DNA from: Bacillota bacterium
GTDB taxonomy: Bacteria > Bacillota > Clostridia > Lachnospirales > CAG-274
Direction: 5' to 3'
DNA length: 64,000 nt
NCBI GenBank assembly: GCA_017543265.1
Contig: JAFYGI010000047.1
Coordinates: forward strand, 1-64,000
Part shown: piece after piece, positions 53,840 through 61,945 of the stretch
How positions within the stretch are numbered: the stretch's first letter is position 1
Layout of the letters: every line of letters begins with the position of its first letter
Translations under genes and position numbers: made by a program
Notes under the pieces: generated by a model
The model's database searches: none
What the model was told of the DNA's origin: nothing
The model's input: the letters and a program-made list of their open reading frames with translations, nothing else

Positions 53840-54820
53840 ATGGAAAATAACAAAAAGGAAAAGCTTTCGTTTGTAATTCCCTGCTACCGCTCTGAGCAGA
53901 CTATAGAAAGCGTTGCCAAGGAAATAAATGATACCGTGCTTTCGGACGGGCGCTACGAATATGAGATGATCTGCGTAAACGATTCTTCGCCCGATGATAC
54001 GATAAGTGTGCTTAACAGAATGGCCGAGAAAGACGAAAGGATAACGGTAGTTGATCTTGCACGAAACTTCGGTCAGCACGCCGCGATAATGGCAGGCTTT
54101 AATTATGTTACGGGTGATATAGTGGTGGTAATGGACGACGACGGACAGACACCGCCCAACGAGGTGTTCAAGATTGTGGACAAGCTTAACGAGGGCTATG
54201 ATATGGTATCTGCAAAATACCCCGTTAAAAGGGAGTCGCTGTTCAGGCGTTTCGGCTCGTGGACATCGACCGTTATGGGCGAGATACTTGCAAGCAAGCC
54301 GAAAAATGTGGAAATAAACAGCTACTACGCCGTGCGCAGGTTTGTCGTGGACGAGGTTATAAAATACCGCAATCCCTATCCCAATGTGCAGGGGCTTATT
54401 TTCCGCGTGACCCGCAGAATAACCGACACCGAAATAAATCACCGCGCCCGTGAGGTGGGCACATCGGGCTACAGCATTACAAAGCTTATTGCGCTGTGGA
54501 TGAACAGCTTTACATCGTTCTCCGAAAAACCGCTGCGTATGGCATCGCTTCTGGGCGTTTTAAGCTCTGCCTGCGGCTTTATATTCGGCATCGTTATAAT
54601 TATAAGAAAGCTGCTTAACCCCGCTGTACCGCTGGGCTACAGCTCCACAATGGCTGTAATGCTGTTTATGTTTGGCATAGTGCTGCTTGTGCTTGGTCTT
54701 TTGGGCGAGTACATAGGGCGTATGTATATTTGTATAAATAACGCACCGCAGTTTGTTGTAAGGGATGAAAAAAATGCAAAAAAGAAAACCGCCGCTTCAT
54801 CCGAAAACGACGGTAATTAA
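53840..54820 (+). CDS. Family 2 glycosyltransferase, membrane-bound (DPM1/GtrB-like)
   Basis: This 326-residue enzyme has an N-terminal GT-A domain with FVIPCYRSEQTI, the DDDGQ nucleotide-binding site and a C-terminal pair of membrane helices (about residues 232-260 and 272-295). It ends in a lysine-rich tail. Such proteins load a sugar from UDP- or GDP-sugar onto undecaprenyl phosphate for surface glycans. It lies at the end of the plus-strand sugar genes facing the Kdo-like operon, which suggests a common glycan. Confidence 0.92.
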   Translation: MENNKKEKLSFVIPCYRSEQTIESVAKEINDTVLSDGRYEYEMICVNDSSPDDTISVLNRMAEKDERITVVDLARNFGQHAAIMAGFNYVTGDIVVVMDDDGQTPPNEVFKIVDKLNEGYDMVSAKYPVKRESLFRRFGSWTSTVMGEILASKPKNVEINSYYAVRRFVVDEVIKYRNPYPNVQGLIFRVTRRITDTEINHRAREVGTSGYSITKLIALWMNSFTSFSEKPLRMASLLGVLSSACGFIFGIVIIIRKLLNPAVPLGYSSTMAVMLFMFGIVLLVLGLLGEYIGRMYICINNAPQFVVRDEKNAKKKTAASSENDGN

Positions 54821-54827
54821 GGCTCAT

Positions 54828-54854
54828 AAAAGCACTGTGAAAACGGTGCTTTTT
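54828..54854. terminator. Bidirectional terminator between the GT2 and FkbM genes
   Basis: AAAAGCACTG pairs with CGGTGCTTTT (one T-G pair) across a 6-base loop, with Ts on the plus side and As on the other. Confidence 0.8.
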
Positions 54855-55914
54855 ATATTGCGTAAAGAACGGTTTCCACACCCGCAGGAGCATAATTCCT
54901 TAAATAAAGCTTATAATCGGGGTGCAGGCTCAGAAGATACTCGGGTATCCTTACAAGGTCATCCTCTTTGTGGTAAACGCAAACGGCAATTTGGGGTCTG
55001 TGTTTTAAAATGGTTTCTCTTGCACCCAAAAGTGCGGAAAATTCCGCGCCTTCAATGTCCATTTTGATATATGATACCTCTGCGCCGTTAAGTACATTAT
55101 CAATAGAGTCTACATCTATTTTTGTACTTCCGCAGTCGGATATAGACGAACTTACCGTGCTTTTTTCGTCAAAGAACAGGGTGTCCTTTTTGTCGGAGAC
55201 ACCTATGCAAAGACATTCGATATTTTCGTAATGCTTTGTGTTTGAGCACAGTTTTTCATAGTTTTTCGGATCCGGCTCCAGTGCATAGCACTTTTTGTAA
55301 GAAGAAATATTATTGTGTCTTAAAAAGTCAATAAAACCAAAGACGGTATCCCCGTCATAGGCTCCGCAGTCAAGAAAAGTCATATTTTTCTGGGGGTGGG
55401 GTAGGATTTCACTGTCATAATACTGTATTTTATCGGAGTACGTTTTTTCATAGTTTCCGTCATATTTTTGCGCGATAAACGAAAGCATTGCCGCACGCGA
55501 GCGGTCGTCCACAAGTCGTGTGAACAGGTCAAAAAGTTTTTCCTTGTGTTTCGACATAAATTCATCGCTGTATGCACCAAATTGAATATAGGACGAAAAA
55601 TCACGCTTATAAACTTTTTTAATCATATCATGTTGGAGCGAATATGCGCCTTTTCCATTAACATCAAGATAGACCGCGGGGATAACAGCGGCAGGATTTT
55701 GCAGCTCCTCGGGGCAGATCATAGGCTTACCGTCAACAAAACGCTCGGATGCTTTTTCGGGCAGATATTTTTTGTCTACCATATAGCCTTTAAAATCTAT
55801 TTTTCGCTGCTTAAAAAGCGTGCGCAGGTGCTTTGCAACAACTCCGGCTCCGTAAAAATAAATGTCATTTTTTTCTTTTGATATCTCGTCAAAAAAACGA
55901 TCCATGTAATCCAT
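54853..55914 (-). CDS. FkbM-family methyltransferase
   Basis: This 353-residue protein carries an N-terminal Rossmann-like part (DIYFYGAGVVAKHL) and the FkbM methyltransferase domain (TFLDCGAYDGDTVFGF, EPDPKNYEKL, IKMDIEGAEFSALLGA). FkbM enzymes O-methylate sugars and other hydroxyls using SAM. Gene order makes it the last gene of the Kdo-like operon, starting at the stop of the ATP-grasp gene (TAATG overlap). The substrate is probably a glycan sugar; this is inference. Confidence 0.88.
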   Translation of the reverse strand: MDYMDRFFDEISKEKNDIYFYGAGVVAKHLRTLFKQRKIDFKGYMVDKKYLPEKASERFVDGKPMICPEELQNPAAVIPAVYLDVNGKGAYSLQHDMIKKVYKRDFSSYIQFGAYSDEFMSKHKEKLFDLFTRLVDDRSRAAMLSFIAQKYDGNYEKTYSDKIQYYDSEILPHPQKNMTFLDCGAYDGDTVFGFIDFLRHNNISSYKKCYALEPDPKNYEKLCSNTKHYENIECLCIGVSDKKDTLFFDEKSTVSSSISDCGSTKIDVDSIDNVLNGAEVSYIKMDIEGAEFSALLGARETILKHRPQIAVCVYHKEDDLVRIPEYLLSLHPDYKLYLRNYAPAGVETVLYAI

Positions 55915-57098
55915 TACTGTTCCTCCATTTCAACAACGACTCTGTCGTTATAGTGTAGTATCTCGCTGTTCATTGTCTGCATATCCTCGTAGGTGAAGTA
56001 TATATGGGCTATCTTTTCGTTAAGGTGGTTATGTACGATGCCGCCGTCGGGGATATTGACAAGCGTTTTAAAGGTGCGTGCCCGTATATCATCGGGTATG
56101 CTCCAGCCCTTTAATATGCCGTCGGTATCGGCCATAATACCGTAGTGCCCGCAAAAATCCACCTGCGGGCCTTTGCATTCAAGGCCGTCAAGCGGCATAT
56201 TGAGTGCCGCCATGATATAGGCCTCCTCGAACGGAAAGCCTGTGCGCAGCACAGAAAGCTGCAGCGTTTCGTTGCCGAAGCAGCGGCGCATCATATCAAT
56301 AACATACGGCTTGCCGTCCTTTACGATATACTGAAAGGACAGTATGCCGTCCGCCAGATCCAAAAGCTCCGCCATTTTGTGTATCACTTCGTGAAGCCTG
56401 TCTTTTACTGCATCAAAGTTTTCGGCAGGGTAGGTCTCCGCCTGTACAAGATACGGGTTTTTCATGCAGTAAACATTGCTTGACGAGGTGGCAACTATCT
56501 TTTTGTTTATCAAAAATACAACAATAGACTGCTGAACGCCTTCCATATACTGCTCTATCAGGACCTGTTTCGTGCGCGACATTTCAAAGGCGGTATCTAT
56601 GGCCTTATCGGCCTCGGCCTTGTTGTCCGCACGGTGTATACCCTTGCCGCCCGTAAGGTCGGCAGCCTTTACGATGATCGGGTATTCACAAACCGCACAG
56701 TAGCTTTTTGCCTCGTCCGCGCTGCCGAAAGTTTTGTAAAAAGGTGTGGGCAGGCCGTTTGCAAGAAAATAATCTTTAAATTCGTTTTTTCTGTGCATCA
56801 TAACCGCATTTTTAAATGTGTCATGACCCTTCCAGCCCATTTGCTCGGCAACATAGGCGGATGTAATAACGCCAAAGTCGTTTGCGCAGCTTATTATGCC
56901 TTCTATGCCGTTTTCCTTTACAAGTTCAAGTATAGCCTTGTAGTCGGAGTAATCCTCGGGGATATACTCGTCTGCGACCTTGTGTCCGGGAAGATCGGGC
57001 ATATTGCCGCTTGTCACAACATAAAAACCCATTGCCTGTGCCTTTTTTATTATAGGTATCTCGCTTATTGTCCCGTTTAAGATAAGTATTTTTTTCAT
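55914..57098 (-). CDS. ATP-grasp family ligase
   Basis: This 394-residue enzyme has a pre-ATP-grasp fold (KKILILNGTISEIPIIKKAQAMG) and an ATP-grasp fold with VKAADLTGGKGI as the ATP loop and IDMMRRCFGNETL as the metal-binding segment. It resembles PurK/PurT-like and carbamoyl phosphate-like ligases that form a carboxyl-amine or carboxyl-phosphate bond. In a sugar-acid operon it may join an amino acid or other group to the ulosonic acid carboxylate, but that is a guess. The start at 57098 is preferred over 57128, whose extra residues lie inside the upstream gene. Confidence 0.85.
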   Translation of the reverse strand: MKKILILNGTISEIPIIKKAQAMGFYVVTSGNMPDLPGHKVADEYIPEDYSDYKAILELVKENGIEGIISCANDFGVITSAYVAEQMGWKGHDTFKNAVMMHRKNEFKDYFLANGLPTPFYKTFGSADEAKSYCAVCEYPIIVKAADLTGGKGIHRADNKAEADKAIDTAFEMSRTKQVLIEQYMEGVQQSIVVFLINKKIVATSSSNVYCMKNPYLVQAETYPAENFDAVKDRLHEVIHKMAELLDLADGILSFQYIVKDGKPYVIDMMRRCFGNETLQLSVLRTGFPFEEAYIMAALNMPLDGLECKGPQVDFCGHYGIMADTDGILKGWSIPDDIRARTFKTLVNIPDGGIVHNHLNEKIAHIYFTYEDMQTMNSEILHYNDRVVVEMEEQ

Positions 57099-57112
57099 TA
57101 CAGTTTCCGTCC

Positions 57113-57583
57113 TTATGAAATTATCCATTCTATAAATTCTCTGACCGCGCCTCTGCCGCCGTCATAGGAAGAAATAAAATCCGCCGCTTCTTTTGCCGCT
57201 TTTACGGCATCGCGCGGACAGCCTGCAAGGCCTGCGGCACGCATACATTCCACATCGTTTATATCATCGCCAATATAGGCAGTTTCGGCAAGAGTAATGC
57301 CGTACTCGGAAAGTATTTTTTCAAGCGCGGATATTTTATTCTGACAGCCCTGTACAAGCACCTTTATATCCAGCTCCTCGCAGCGTTTTGCGGTTATTGC
57401 GGAGCTGCGTCCCGTGATAACGACAGGTATTATGCCATGTTCTGGCAAAATATGTTTTATGGCAAGACCGTCGCGCACATAAAATCTTTTCATGCACTCG
57501 CCGTCATTGCCGATATATATGCCGCCATCGGTCATGGTGCCGTCTATATCCAGCACCAGCGCCTTTATATTTTTTTTATCCAT
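57113..57583 (-). CDS. KdsC-type HAD phosphatase
   Basis: This 156-residue HAD phosphatase of class C0 type has LVLDIDGTMTDGG with the nucleophile Asp, ITGRSS and YIGDDINDVECM, the family's full set of motifs, and is as short as KdsC, which has no cap domain. KdsC removes the phosphate from Kdo-8-phosphate or Neu5Ac-9-phosphate-like products. In this operon it follows the cytidylyltransferase and overlaps it by eight bases. Confidence 0.92.
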   Translation of the reverse strand: MDKKNIKALVLDIDGTMTDGGIYIGNDGECMKRFYVRDGLAIKHILPEHGIIPVVITGRSSAITAKRCEELDIKVLVQGCQNKISALEKILSEYGITLAETAYIGDDINDVECMRAAGLAGCPRDAVKAAKEAADFISSYDGGRGAVREFIEWIIS

Positions 57584-58241
57584 TTTCTTTACCCCTGTAA
57601 TGCCCGTATATCACCTGTGCAAGCTCCCAATCGTCCTCGGTATCGATGTCTACGGTGGGGTTGTAGGCATCATACCAGAACGGTTTTTCGCCGACCATAT
57701 ATTTTACATTTTCCACGCAGGAGCGTGACAATATTTCATTTGCCCAGCTTATTTGGTAAGTGGGAGGTATAAACTGCGAATACTTGTGCCAATATCCAAA
57801 GCCGAAGCCTATCGGATCGTGGTTTTGTGTAAGAAAATATTTTTTCAGCGGATATACCACATTAAGTGAATCATGGGTGCCCTTTACATCCTCCCATGTG
57901 CTGAACATATTCCCGTAATCGTCAAAAAGCGGATCCATGCACGAGCAGTAGAGTATATCATCATCACCCGGCACATCCTTGCATACGCCCTGAACAACAT
58001 CAACGGTGTTGGTATCCAAAAGGGTATATTTTATATCACGGTGGATAAACTGTATGCCCCATTTGTCAGCGACTGCCTTTATGTCGGCATTTTCGCTTGA
58101 AAGAAAAATGTCGGATGCGTCCAGATGCTTTAAAAGCTTTTCAACAAGGATATCTGTAAGGCTCATACCGTTGTAAAACGGTCTGTAATTTTTCATTTCT
58201 ATTCGTCTGGAATTTGATTTTCCGAGTATAACGGCTTTCAC
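57576..58241 (-). CDS. Acylneuraminate/Kdo cytidylyltransferase-like protein
   Basis: This 221-residue nucleotidyltransferase-fold protein begins KAVILGKSNSRRI, a variant of the NTP-binding start, and contains the acidic residues of a sugar-nucleotide transferase (SSENADIKAVADKWG). It looks like the NeuA/PseF branch more than KdsB. It should activate the free ulosonic acid as CMP-sugar. The start is GTG with four bases of overlap to kdsA and an AAGGAGG site upstream. The distant sequence lowers certainty on the exact sugar. Confidence 0.82.
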   Translation of the reverse strand: MKAVILGKSNSRRIEMKNYRPFYNGMSLTDILVEKLLKHLDASDIFLSSENADIKAVADKWGIQFIHRDIKYTLLDTNTVDVVQGVCKDVPGDDDILYCSCMDPLFDDYGNMFSTWEDVKGTHDSLNVVYPLKKYFLTQNHDPIGFGFGYWHKYSQFIPPTYQISWANEILSRSCVENVKYMVGEKPFWYDAYNPTVDIDTEDDWELAQVIYGHYRGKENG

Positions 58242-59083
58242 TGTATATCAAGCCTCCTTGTAAGGTCGTCATACTGCTTTGCAACACGCAGTATATCGGC
58301 AATTTTATCAAGTTTTATCTGGCTCGGTCCGTCCGATACGGCATGGTCGGGGTCGGGATGGACCTCTGCAAAAATACCGTCTACGCCCACGGCAAGACCC
58401 GCATTCATCATATAGGGCGCAAATTCTCTGTTGCCTGCCGTAAATTCCTTGCCGCTGCCGGGGGTCTGTACGGAATGCGTTGCATCAAGAAAAACGGGAT
58501 AACCCAGTCTTCTCATGTCCAGAAGTCCCTGCATATCCACCACAAGACGGTTGTAGCCAAAGGTGGTGCCGCGTTCGCAAAGTATGATGCGCTTGTTGTC
58601 AACGGAAAGCATCTTGTCCACAACATTGTCCATGTTCCAGGGTGCCATAAACTGCCCTTTTTTGATATTAACGGCTCTTCCTGTTTTTGCACAGCCTACA
58701 ATAAGGTCTGTCTGGCGGCAAAGATAAGCGGGTATCTGTAAAATATCACATACCTTTGCGACTTCCTCGCACTGGTAGGTCTCGTGTACGTCAGTTGTAA
58801 CGGGCACATGGTACTTTGCTTTTATGTCGCTTAATATCCTAAGTCCCTTTTCCATGCCGACACCGCGGCCTGCATGAAGATTGGAGCGGTTCGCCTTGTC
58901 AAACGAGCCCTTGAATATATAGTTTATATCAAGCTCTTTACAAACATCAACAAGCACCGATGCAACTTCGTCGCACATCTGCGCACTTTCGATAGAGCAC
59001 GGGCCTGCGATAAGCGTCATTTTGCCGCCGCCTATAACTATGTCATCCCATTCGTCCAAAGTAAAAGAATTAACTTTAAGCAT
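58238..59083 (-). CDS. kdsA: 3-deoxy-8-phosphooctulonate synthase (KdsA-type)
   Basis: This 281-residue class I aldolase-type synthase shows the KdsA pattern in full: LIAGPCSIES, FKGSFDKANRSN, HAGRGVGMEKGL, TTDVHETYQ, QIPAYLCRQTDL, KKGQFMAPWNM, LCERGTTFGYN and DATHSVQ. It condenses arabinose-5-phosphate (or a close pentose) with phosphoenolpyruvate to Kdo-8-phosphate. The metal-independent or metal-dependent subtype cannot be told by eye. It overlaps the cupin gene by eight bases and the cytidylyltransferase gene by four. Confidence 0.94.
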   Translation of the reverse strand: MLKVNSFTLDEWDDIVIGGGKMTLIAGPCSIESAQMCDEVASVLVDVCKELDINYIFKGSFDKANRSNLHAGRGVGMEKGLRILSDIKAKYHVPVTTDVHETYQCEEVAKVCDILQIPAYLCRQTDLIVGCAKTGRAVNIKKGQFMAPWNMDNVVDKMLSVDNKRIILCERGTTFGYNRLVVDMQGLLDMRRLGYPVFLDATHSVQTPGSGKEFTAGNREFAPYMMNAGLAVGVDGIFAEVHPDPDHAVSDGPSQIKLDKIADILRVAKQYDDLTRRLDIQ

Positions 59084-59585
59084 TTTCTATTATCTCCTTC
59101 CATTCGTCTGCTGATATGGTAGTCCTGCGTATTGCGTAGCCGGCCTTCGCTATCTCGCTGTCAAGGTATATCGAGTCGTTCGGCACATACATTGTGGATA
59201 TTTCCTCAAACACTACGCCTTTTTCGGTTGAAAAGGCATGGTCCTGGCCTCTTTCTATGTGAAGCATCTCACCGGGCAGTATGTAGTGGTTTTCGCCCTC
59301 AAGCGTTACGCACAGCGTACCGTCAAGCCCGTAAAAAGACTCTGTCTTTATCCTGTGGTAGTGGTTGGGATATACCTGTCCCGGCAGCATAACAACAATG
59401 CTTTTGCAGTAGTCCCTGTTTACGACGTTTATAAACATTGCGCCTGTTTCGCTGAGTTTATCAAGGCCTCTGTGGTGATATATATTTACCGTTGCGGCCT
59501 TGGGCAAAACGATATGCGCACGTTTCATCAGTGAAATTGCGTTTTGTGTATATTCCCTTATCGTTAAGTTATCCATAGCTGACAT
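59076..59585 (-). CDS. Cupin-fold sugar isomerase-like protein (D-lyxose isomerase type)
   Basis: This 169-residue cupin has the metal-binding set in NHYHRIKTESFYGLDG (two His and one Glu) and a later His in LHIERGQDHAFS. The pattern resembles D-lyxose ketol-isomerases. Standing first in a kdsA operon, it may make the pentose phosphate substrate, replacing KdsD; this is inference from position. The start at 59585 leaves eight bases from AAAGGGG; GTG 59594 is too close to the site. Confidence 0.8.
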   Translation of the reverse strand: MSAMDNLTIREYTQNAISLMKRAHIVLPKAATVNIYHHRGLDKLSETGAMFINVVNRDYCKSIVVMLPGQVYPNHYHRIKTESFYGLDGTLCVTLEGENHYILPGEMLHIERGQDHAFSTEKGVVFEEISTMYVPNDSIYLDSEIAKAGYAIRRTTISADEWKEIIENA

Positions 59586-59594
59586 TTTACGCAC

Positions 59595-59971
59595 CCCTTT
59601 ATTATCCCGCAGAAAATGCTTTTGCCGTTTTGCAAAGCGGCAAGATACTGCATTATCCGCGTTAATATCCTATATCTATACTTTATCATCAATAAAAGCG
59701 TATGTCAAGGATGATATGGGGTTTATTAACGGCAATTGGGCACAATTTTATAAAATAATGCCGATGTTTTTGTACGGGGGAAAAGCAGTCGAATATTTTA
59801 CAAATAAATCGATTTTGGGTTTAAAAAAATTGGTAAAACCGCTGAAATTTTAAAATTTGTGCAAAACAAATTAAAATTGTATGCGTAAGGTGGTATAATA
59901 GCGTATGTATATAAACGGCACATCCGAAAGCCTGCGGTTTTCGGATGCAGACCGCAAAAGGAGAATTGATC
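59595..59971. other. Divergent intergenic region with promoter and leader hairpin
   Basis: These 377 bases separate the minus-strand Kdo-like operon from the plus-strand secreted protein. I see no convincing gene. A TATAAT at 59894 with TTAAAA at 59871 (17-base spacing) is a possible weak promoter for the plus-strand gene. A perfect 9-base-pair hairpin (CATCCGAAA at 59921 with TTTCGGATG at 59939) lies in the leader just before the AAAGGAG site. Operon promoters for the minus-strand genes should lie near 59600-59700 but I cannot pick one with confidence. Confidence 0.5.
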
Positions 59972-61282
59972 ATGAAGAAAAAATTAACGGCGGTATTGAC
60001 TGCGATTATAGCTGTGGGCGGTGCAGGCTCGGTATTTGCATCTGATGTACTTTCCCAAAAGTATGCGGAGCTTGAAAAGACAGACCTTGACGGCAAGGAA
60101 AATCACTACATCATCGAAGAGGGAGATTATGTCCACGCAGAGCCCGCGGCGTTTGAGTTCAAGTCGGGCGTTTTAAGCGGCAAAACGGGGGATTTCGACG
60201 GTGACGGCGCGGAGGAGCTTCTTACCGTTTATGCCGAAAACACCGATAAACAGGACACCTTTTATGTACAGATGTACGAGGAACAGGACGGCAAGGCGGT
60301 GCTTGCGGCGGAGTCCGACAGGATAACAAACTTTATGACGGGCGAAAAGGGCGGTGCCTGTGTCTTTGTAAAAGAAATCGACGGCAAAAACCGTATCTTT
60401 ATGCAGTACACGGGTGAGATAAACAGCTATGCCGACGGCGCGGATGTACAGATAAAGGGCTTTGACTATGACGGCAGGGATTTTAAGACCGTGCTTGATG
60501 TTGAAACGGGCGGCAGCGCAGCAGATCTCGGCGAAAAAGAGGCAAAGCAGTTCAAGACTGCCGGCCTTGAAGATACCTTTGCATTTTTCGTTCCCGATGA
60601 AGAGGACGGCGAGATGAGATACCATTTCAGTCCCTATTACAGCGGCCTTAATATAGGCAAGCTTGAAAAGGACAAGGCTGTTGTTGCGGATATTACCGTA
60701 AGTACAAATATATTTGATATATACGAAAAAATAGATTGGGATAAGACCGAGGAAAGAAACGAGGCAGCCAAAAAGGACGGCAAGATCACGGTCAAGGTAA
60801 ATATTTCCTCCGATGCTTCGGCAGAGACCGTGAAGGAGACGGAGCCCAAGGCACCCGTTACAAAGAACCCCAACGAGATAGTGGTATTCCTTAACGGCGA
60901 AAGGATGAGCTTTGACTCCGACCCGTATATCGAAAAGGGTACCACCCGTGTACCGATGCGTGCCATTTTTGAGGGTCTCGGTGCAAAGGTGGACTGGGAT
61001 AACGACAAAAGGCTTGTTACGGCCGAAAAAGACGGCATTGAGATAAAGCTTACCATAGGCGAGGAGACCGCGCTTGTAAACGGCGAAGAAAACAAACTGC
61101 TTGTTCCCGCGGAAATAAAAAACAGCCGTACAATGGTACCGTTAAGATTTGTTTCCGAGGCACTCGGTGCAAAGGTGGACTGGGACGGCGAAACAAAGAC
61201 TATCACCATAACCGATGAAACAAAGGTGCAAAGCGATGCACAGGAAAACATTGCAGGTGTCTATGAAAAAACCTTTAAGTAA
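59972..61282 (+). CDS. Secreted protein with two copper amine oxidase N-like domains, cut by TAA
   Basis: This 436-residue exported protein has a signal peptide (to FASD, residue 24), a region with FDGDGAEELLTVYAE like an FG-GAP/VCBS repeat and two copper amine oxidase N-type segments at the C-terminal half (VFLNGERMSFDSDPYIEKGTT.RVPMRAIFEGLGAKVDWD and the matching MVPLRFVSEALGAKVDWD). These domains often bind cell wall. The frame halts at TAA 61280-61282 after YEKTFK, though the same frame continues with a lipocalin-like domain. Start ATG 59972 follows AAAAGGAG. Function unknown. Confidence 0.82.
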   Translation: MKKKLTAVLTAIIAVGGAGSVFASDVLSQKYAELEKTDLDGKENHYIIEEGDYVHAEPAAFEFKSGVLSGKTGDFDGDGAEELLTVYAENTDKQDTFYVQMYEEQDGKAVLAAESDRITNFMTGEKGGACVFVKEIDGKNRIFMQYTGEINSYADGADVQIKGFDYDGRDFKTVLDVETGGSAADLGEKEAKQFKTAGLEDTFAFFVPDEEDGEMRYHFSPYYSGLNIGKLEKDKAVVADITVSTNIFDIYEKIDWDKTEERNEAAKKDGKITVKVNISSDASAETVKETEPKAPVTKNPNEIVVFLNGERMSFDSDPYIEKGTTRVPMRAIFEGLGAKVDWDNDKRLVTAEKDGIEIKLTIGEETALVNGEENKLLVPAEIKNSRTMVPLRFVSEALGAKVDWDGETKTITITDETKVQSDAQENIAGVYEKTFK

Positions 61283-61525
61283 GAAATAGGCGGCGAGGTT
61301 GTCGAGAATACATATTTTGTACAGTTAAATGACGACAATACAGGCGTTATAAGCTTCCAGGACGTGGCAAAGATAACATGGGGCAACGGTGAAATAAAGA
61401 CCGATTACGATACGGTTTACAAATATACCGTTAAAGACGGCAAGCTTACGCTTGAAATGGACGGCATAACAGACGAATTTTTCTTGAAAACGCAGGACAA
61501 AAAAGACGTAAGCAGCGTAAAATAG
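61283..61525 (+). pseudogene. Lipocalin-like domain beyond the in-frame TAA
   Basis: After TAA 61280-61282 the same frame runs 80 more sense codons to TAG at 61523. The sequence (EIGGEVVENTYFVQLNDDN, TGVISFQDVAKITWGN, YKYTVKDGKLTLEMDG) is typical of the small lipocalin-like domain in clostridial secreted proteins, whose start usually reads like TYTKTxxEEIxGE. A one-base change (GAA to TAA) explains the stop. Thus the upstream protein was probably one chain with this domain. Confidence 0.75.
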
Positions 61526-61560
61526 ACTACGGCAAGTCCGATATCTACACAAAGGAGGAT

Positions 61561-61851
61561 ATGGACAAGGCTATCGAGGCCATTAAAAAGGAGTTTTCCA
61601 CATGGGAGGGCTGTGAGCTCCACGCGATAAAGTATACCTCCGATGACTGCAGCAGCAAGGAAAATATCAAGTATGTAAACGAGCTTGACGAAGAAAAGGA
61701 CTTTACACAAGCCATTATATTTGTGTCGGATTTCCATTCGCCCAAGGAAGCGATCGGTGCATGGGAGGAAGACAAGAAATACGAGGACTGGAACTGGATA
61801 CTTGCACGCACCGACGGCGGTGAGTGGCAGCTTCTGACCTGGGGCTATTGA
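61561..61851 (+). CDS. C-terminal domain of the broken secreted protein, or small separate protein
   Basis: The frame encodes 96 residues from ATG 61561 (KAIEAIKKEFSTWEGCELHAIKYTSDD ... SDFHSPKEAIGAWEEDKKYEDWNWILARTDGGEWQLLTWGY). Sequence upstream in this frame (IDYGKSDIYTKED) is also protein-like, which suggests it belonged to the preceding gene before an A was lost near 61519-61522. The AAAGGAGG just before the ATG also codes for TKED and sits too close for ideal use, so an independent start is doubtful. The family is common in Clostridia as a secreted domain; function unknown. Confidence 0.6.
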   Translation: MDKAIEAIKKEFSTWEGCELHAIKYTSDDCSSKENIKYVNELDEEKDFTQAIIFVSDFHSPKEAIGAWEEDKKYEDWNWILARTDGGEWQLLTWGY

Positions 61852-61879
61852 TCTGCAAAATAGTTGTCAAATGCACGGG

Positions 61880-61915
61880 AGCGCCGCTTTTGTAACAAGG
61901 AAGCGGCGCTTTTTT
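61880..61915 (+). terminator. Terminator after the secreted-protein locus
   Basis: AGCGCCGCTT pairs perfectly with AAGCGGCGCT across an 11-base loop and is followed by Ts. Confidence 0.85.
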
Positions 61916-61945
61916 AAAATAACGCAATAAACGGAGAATAATATC

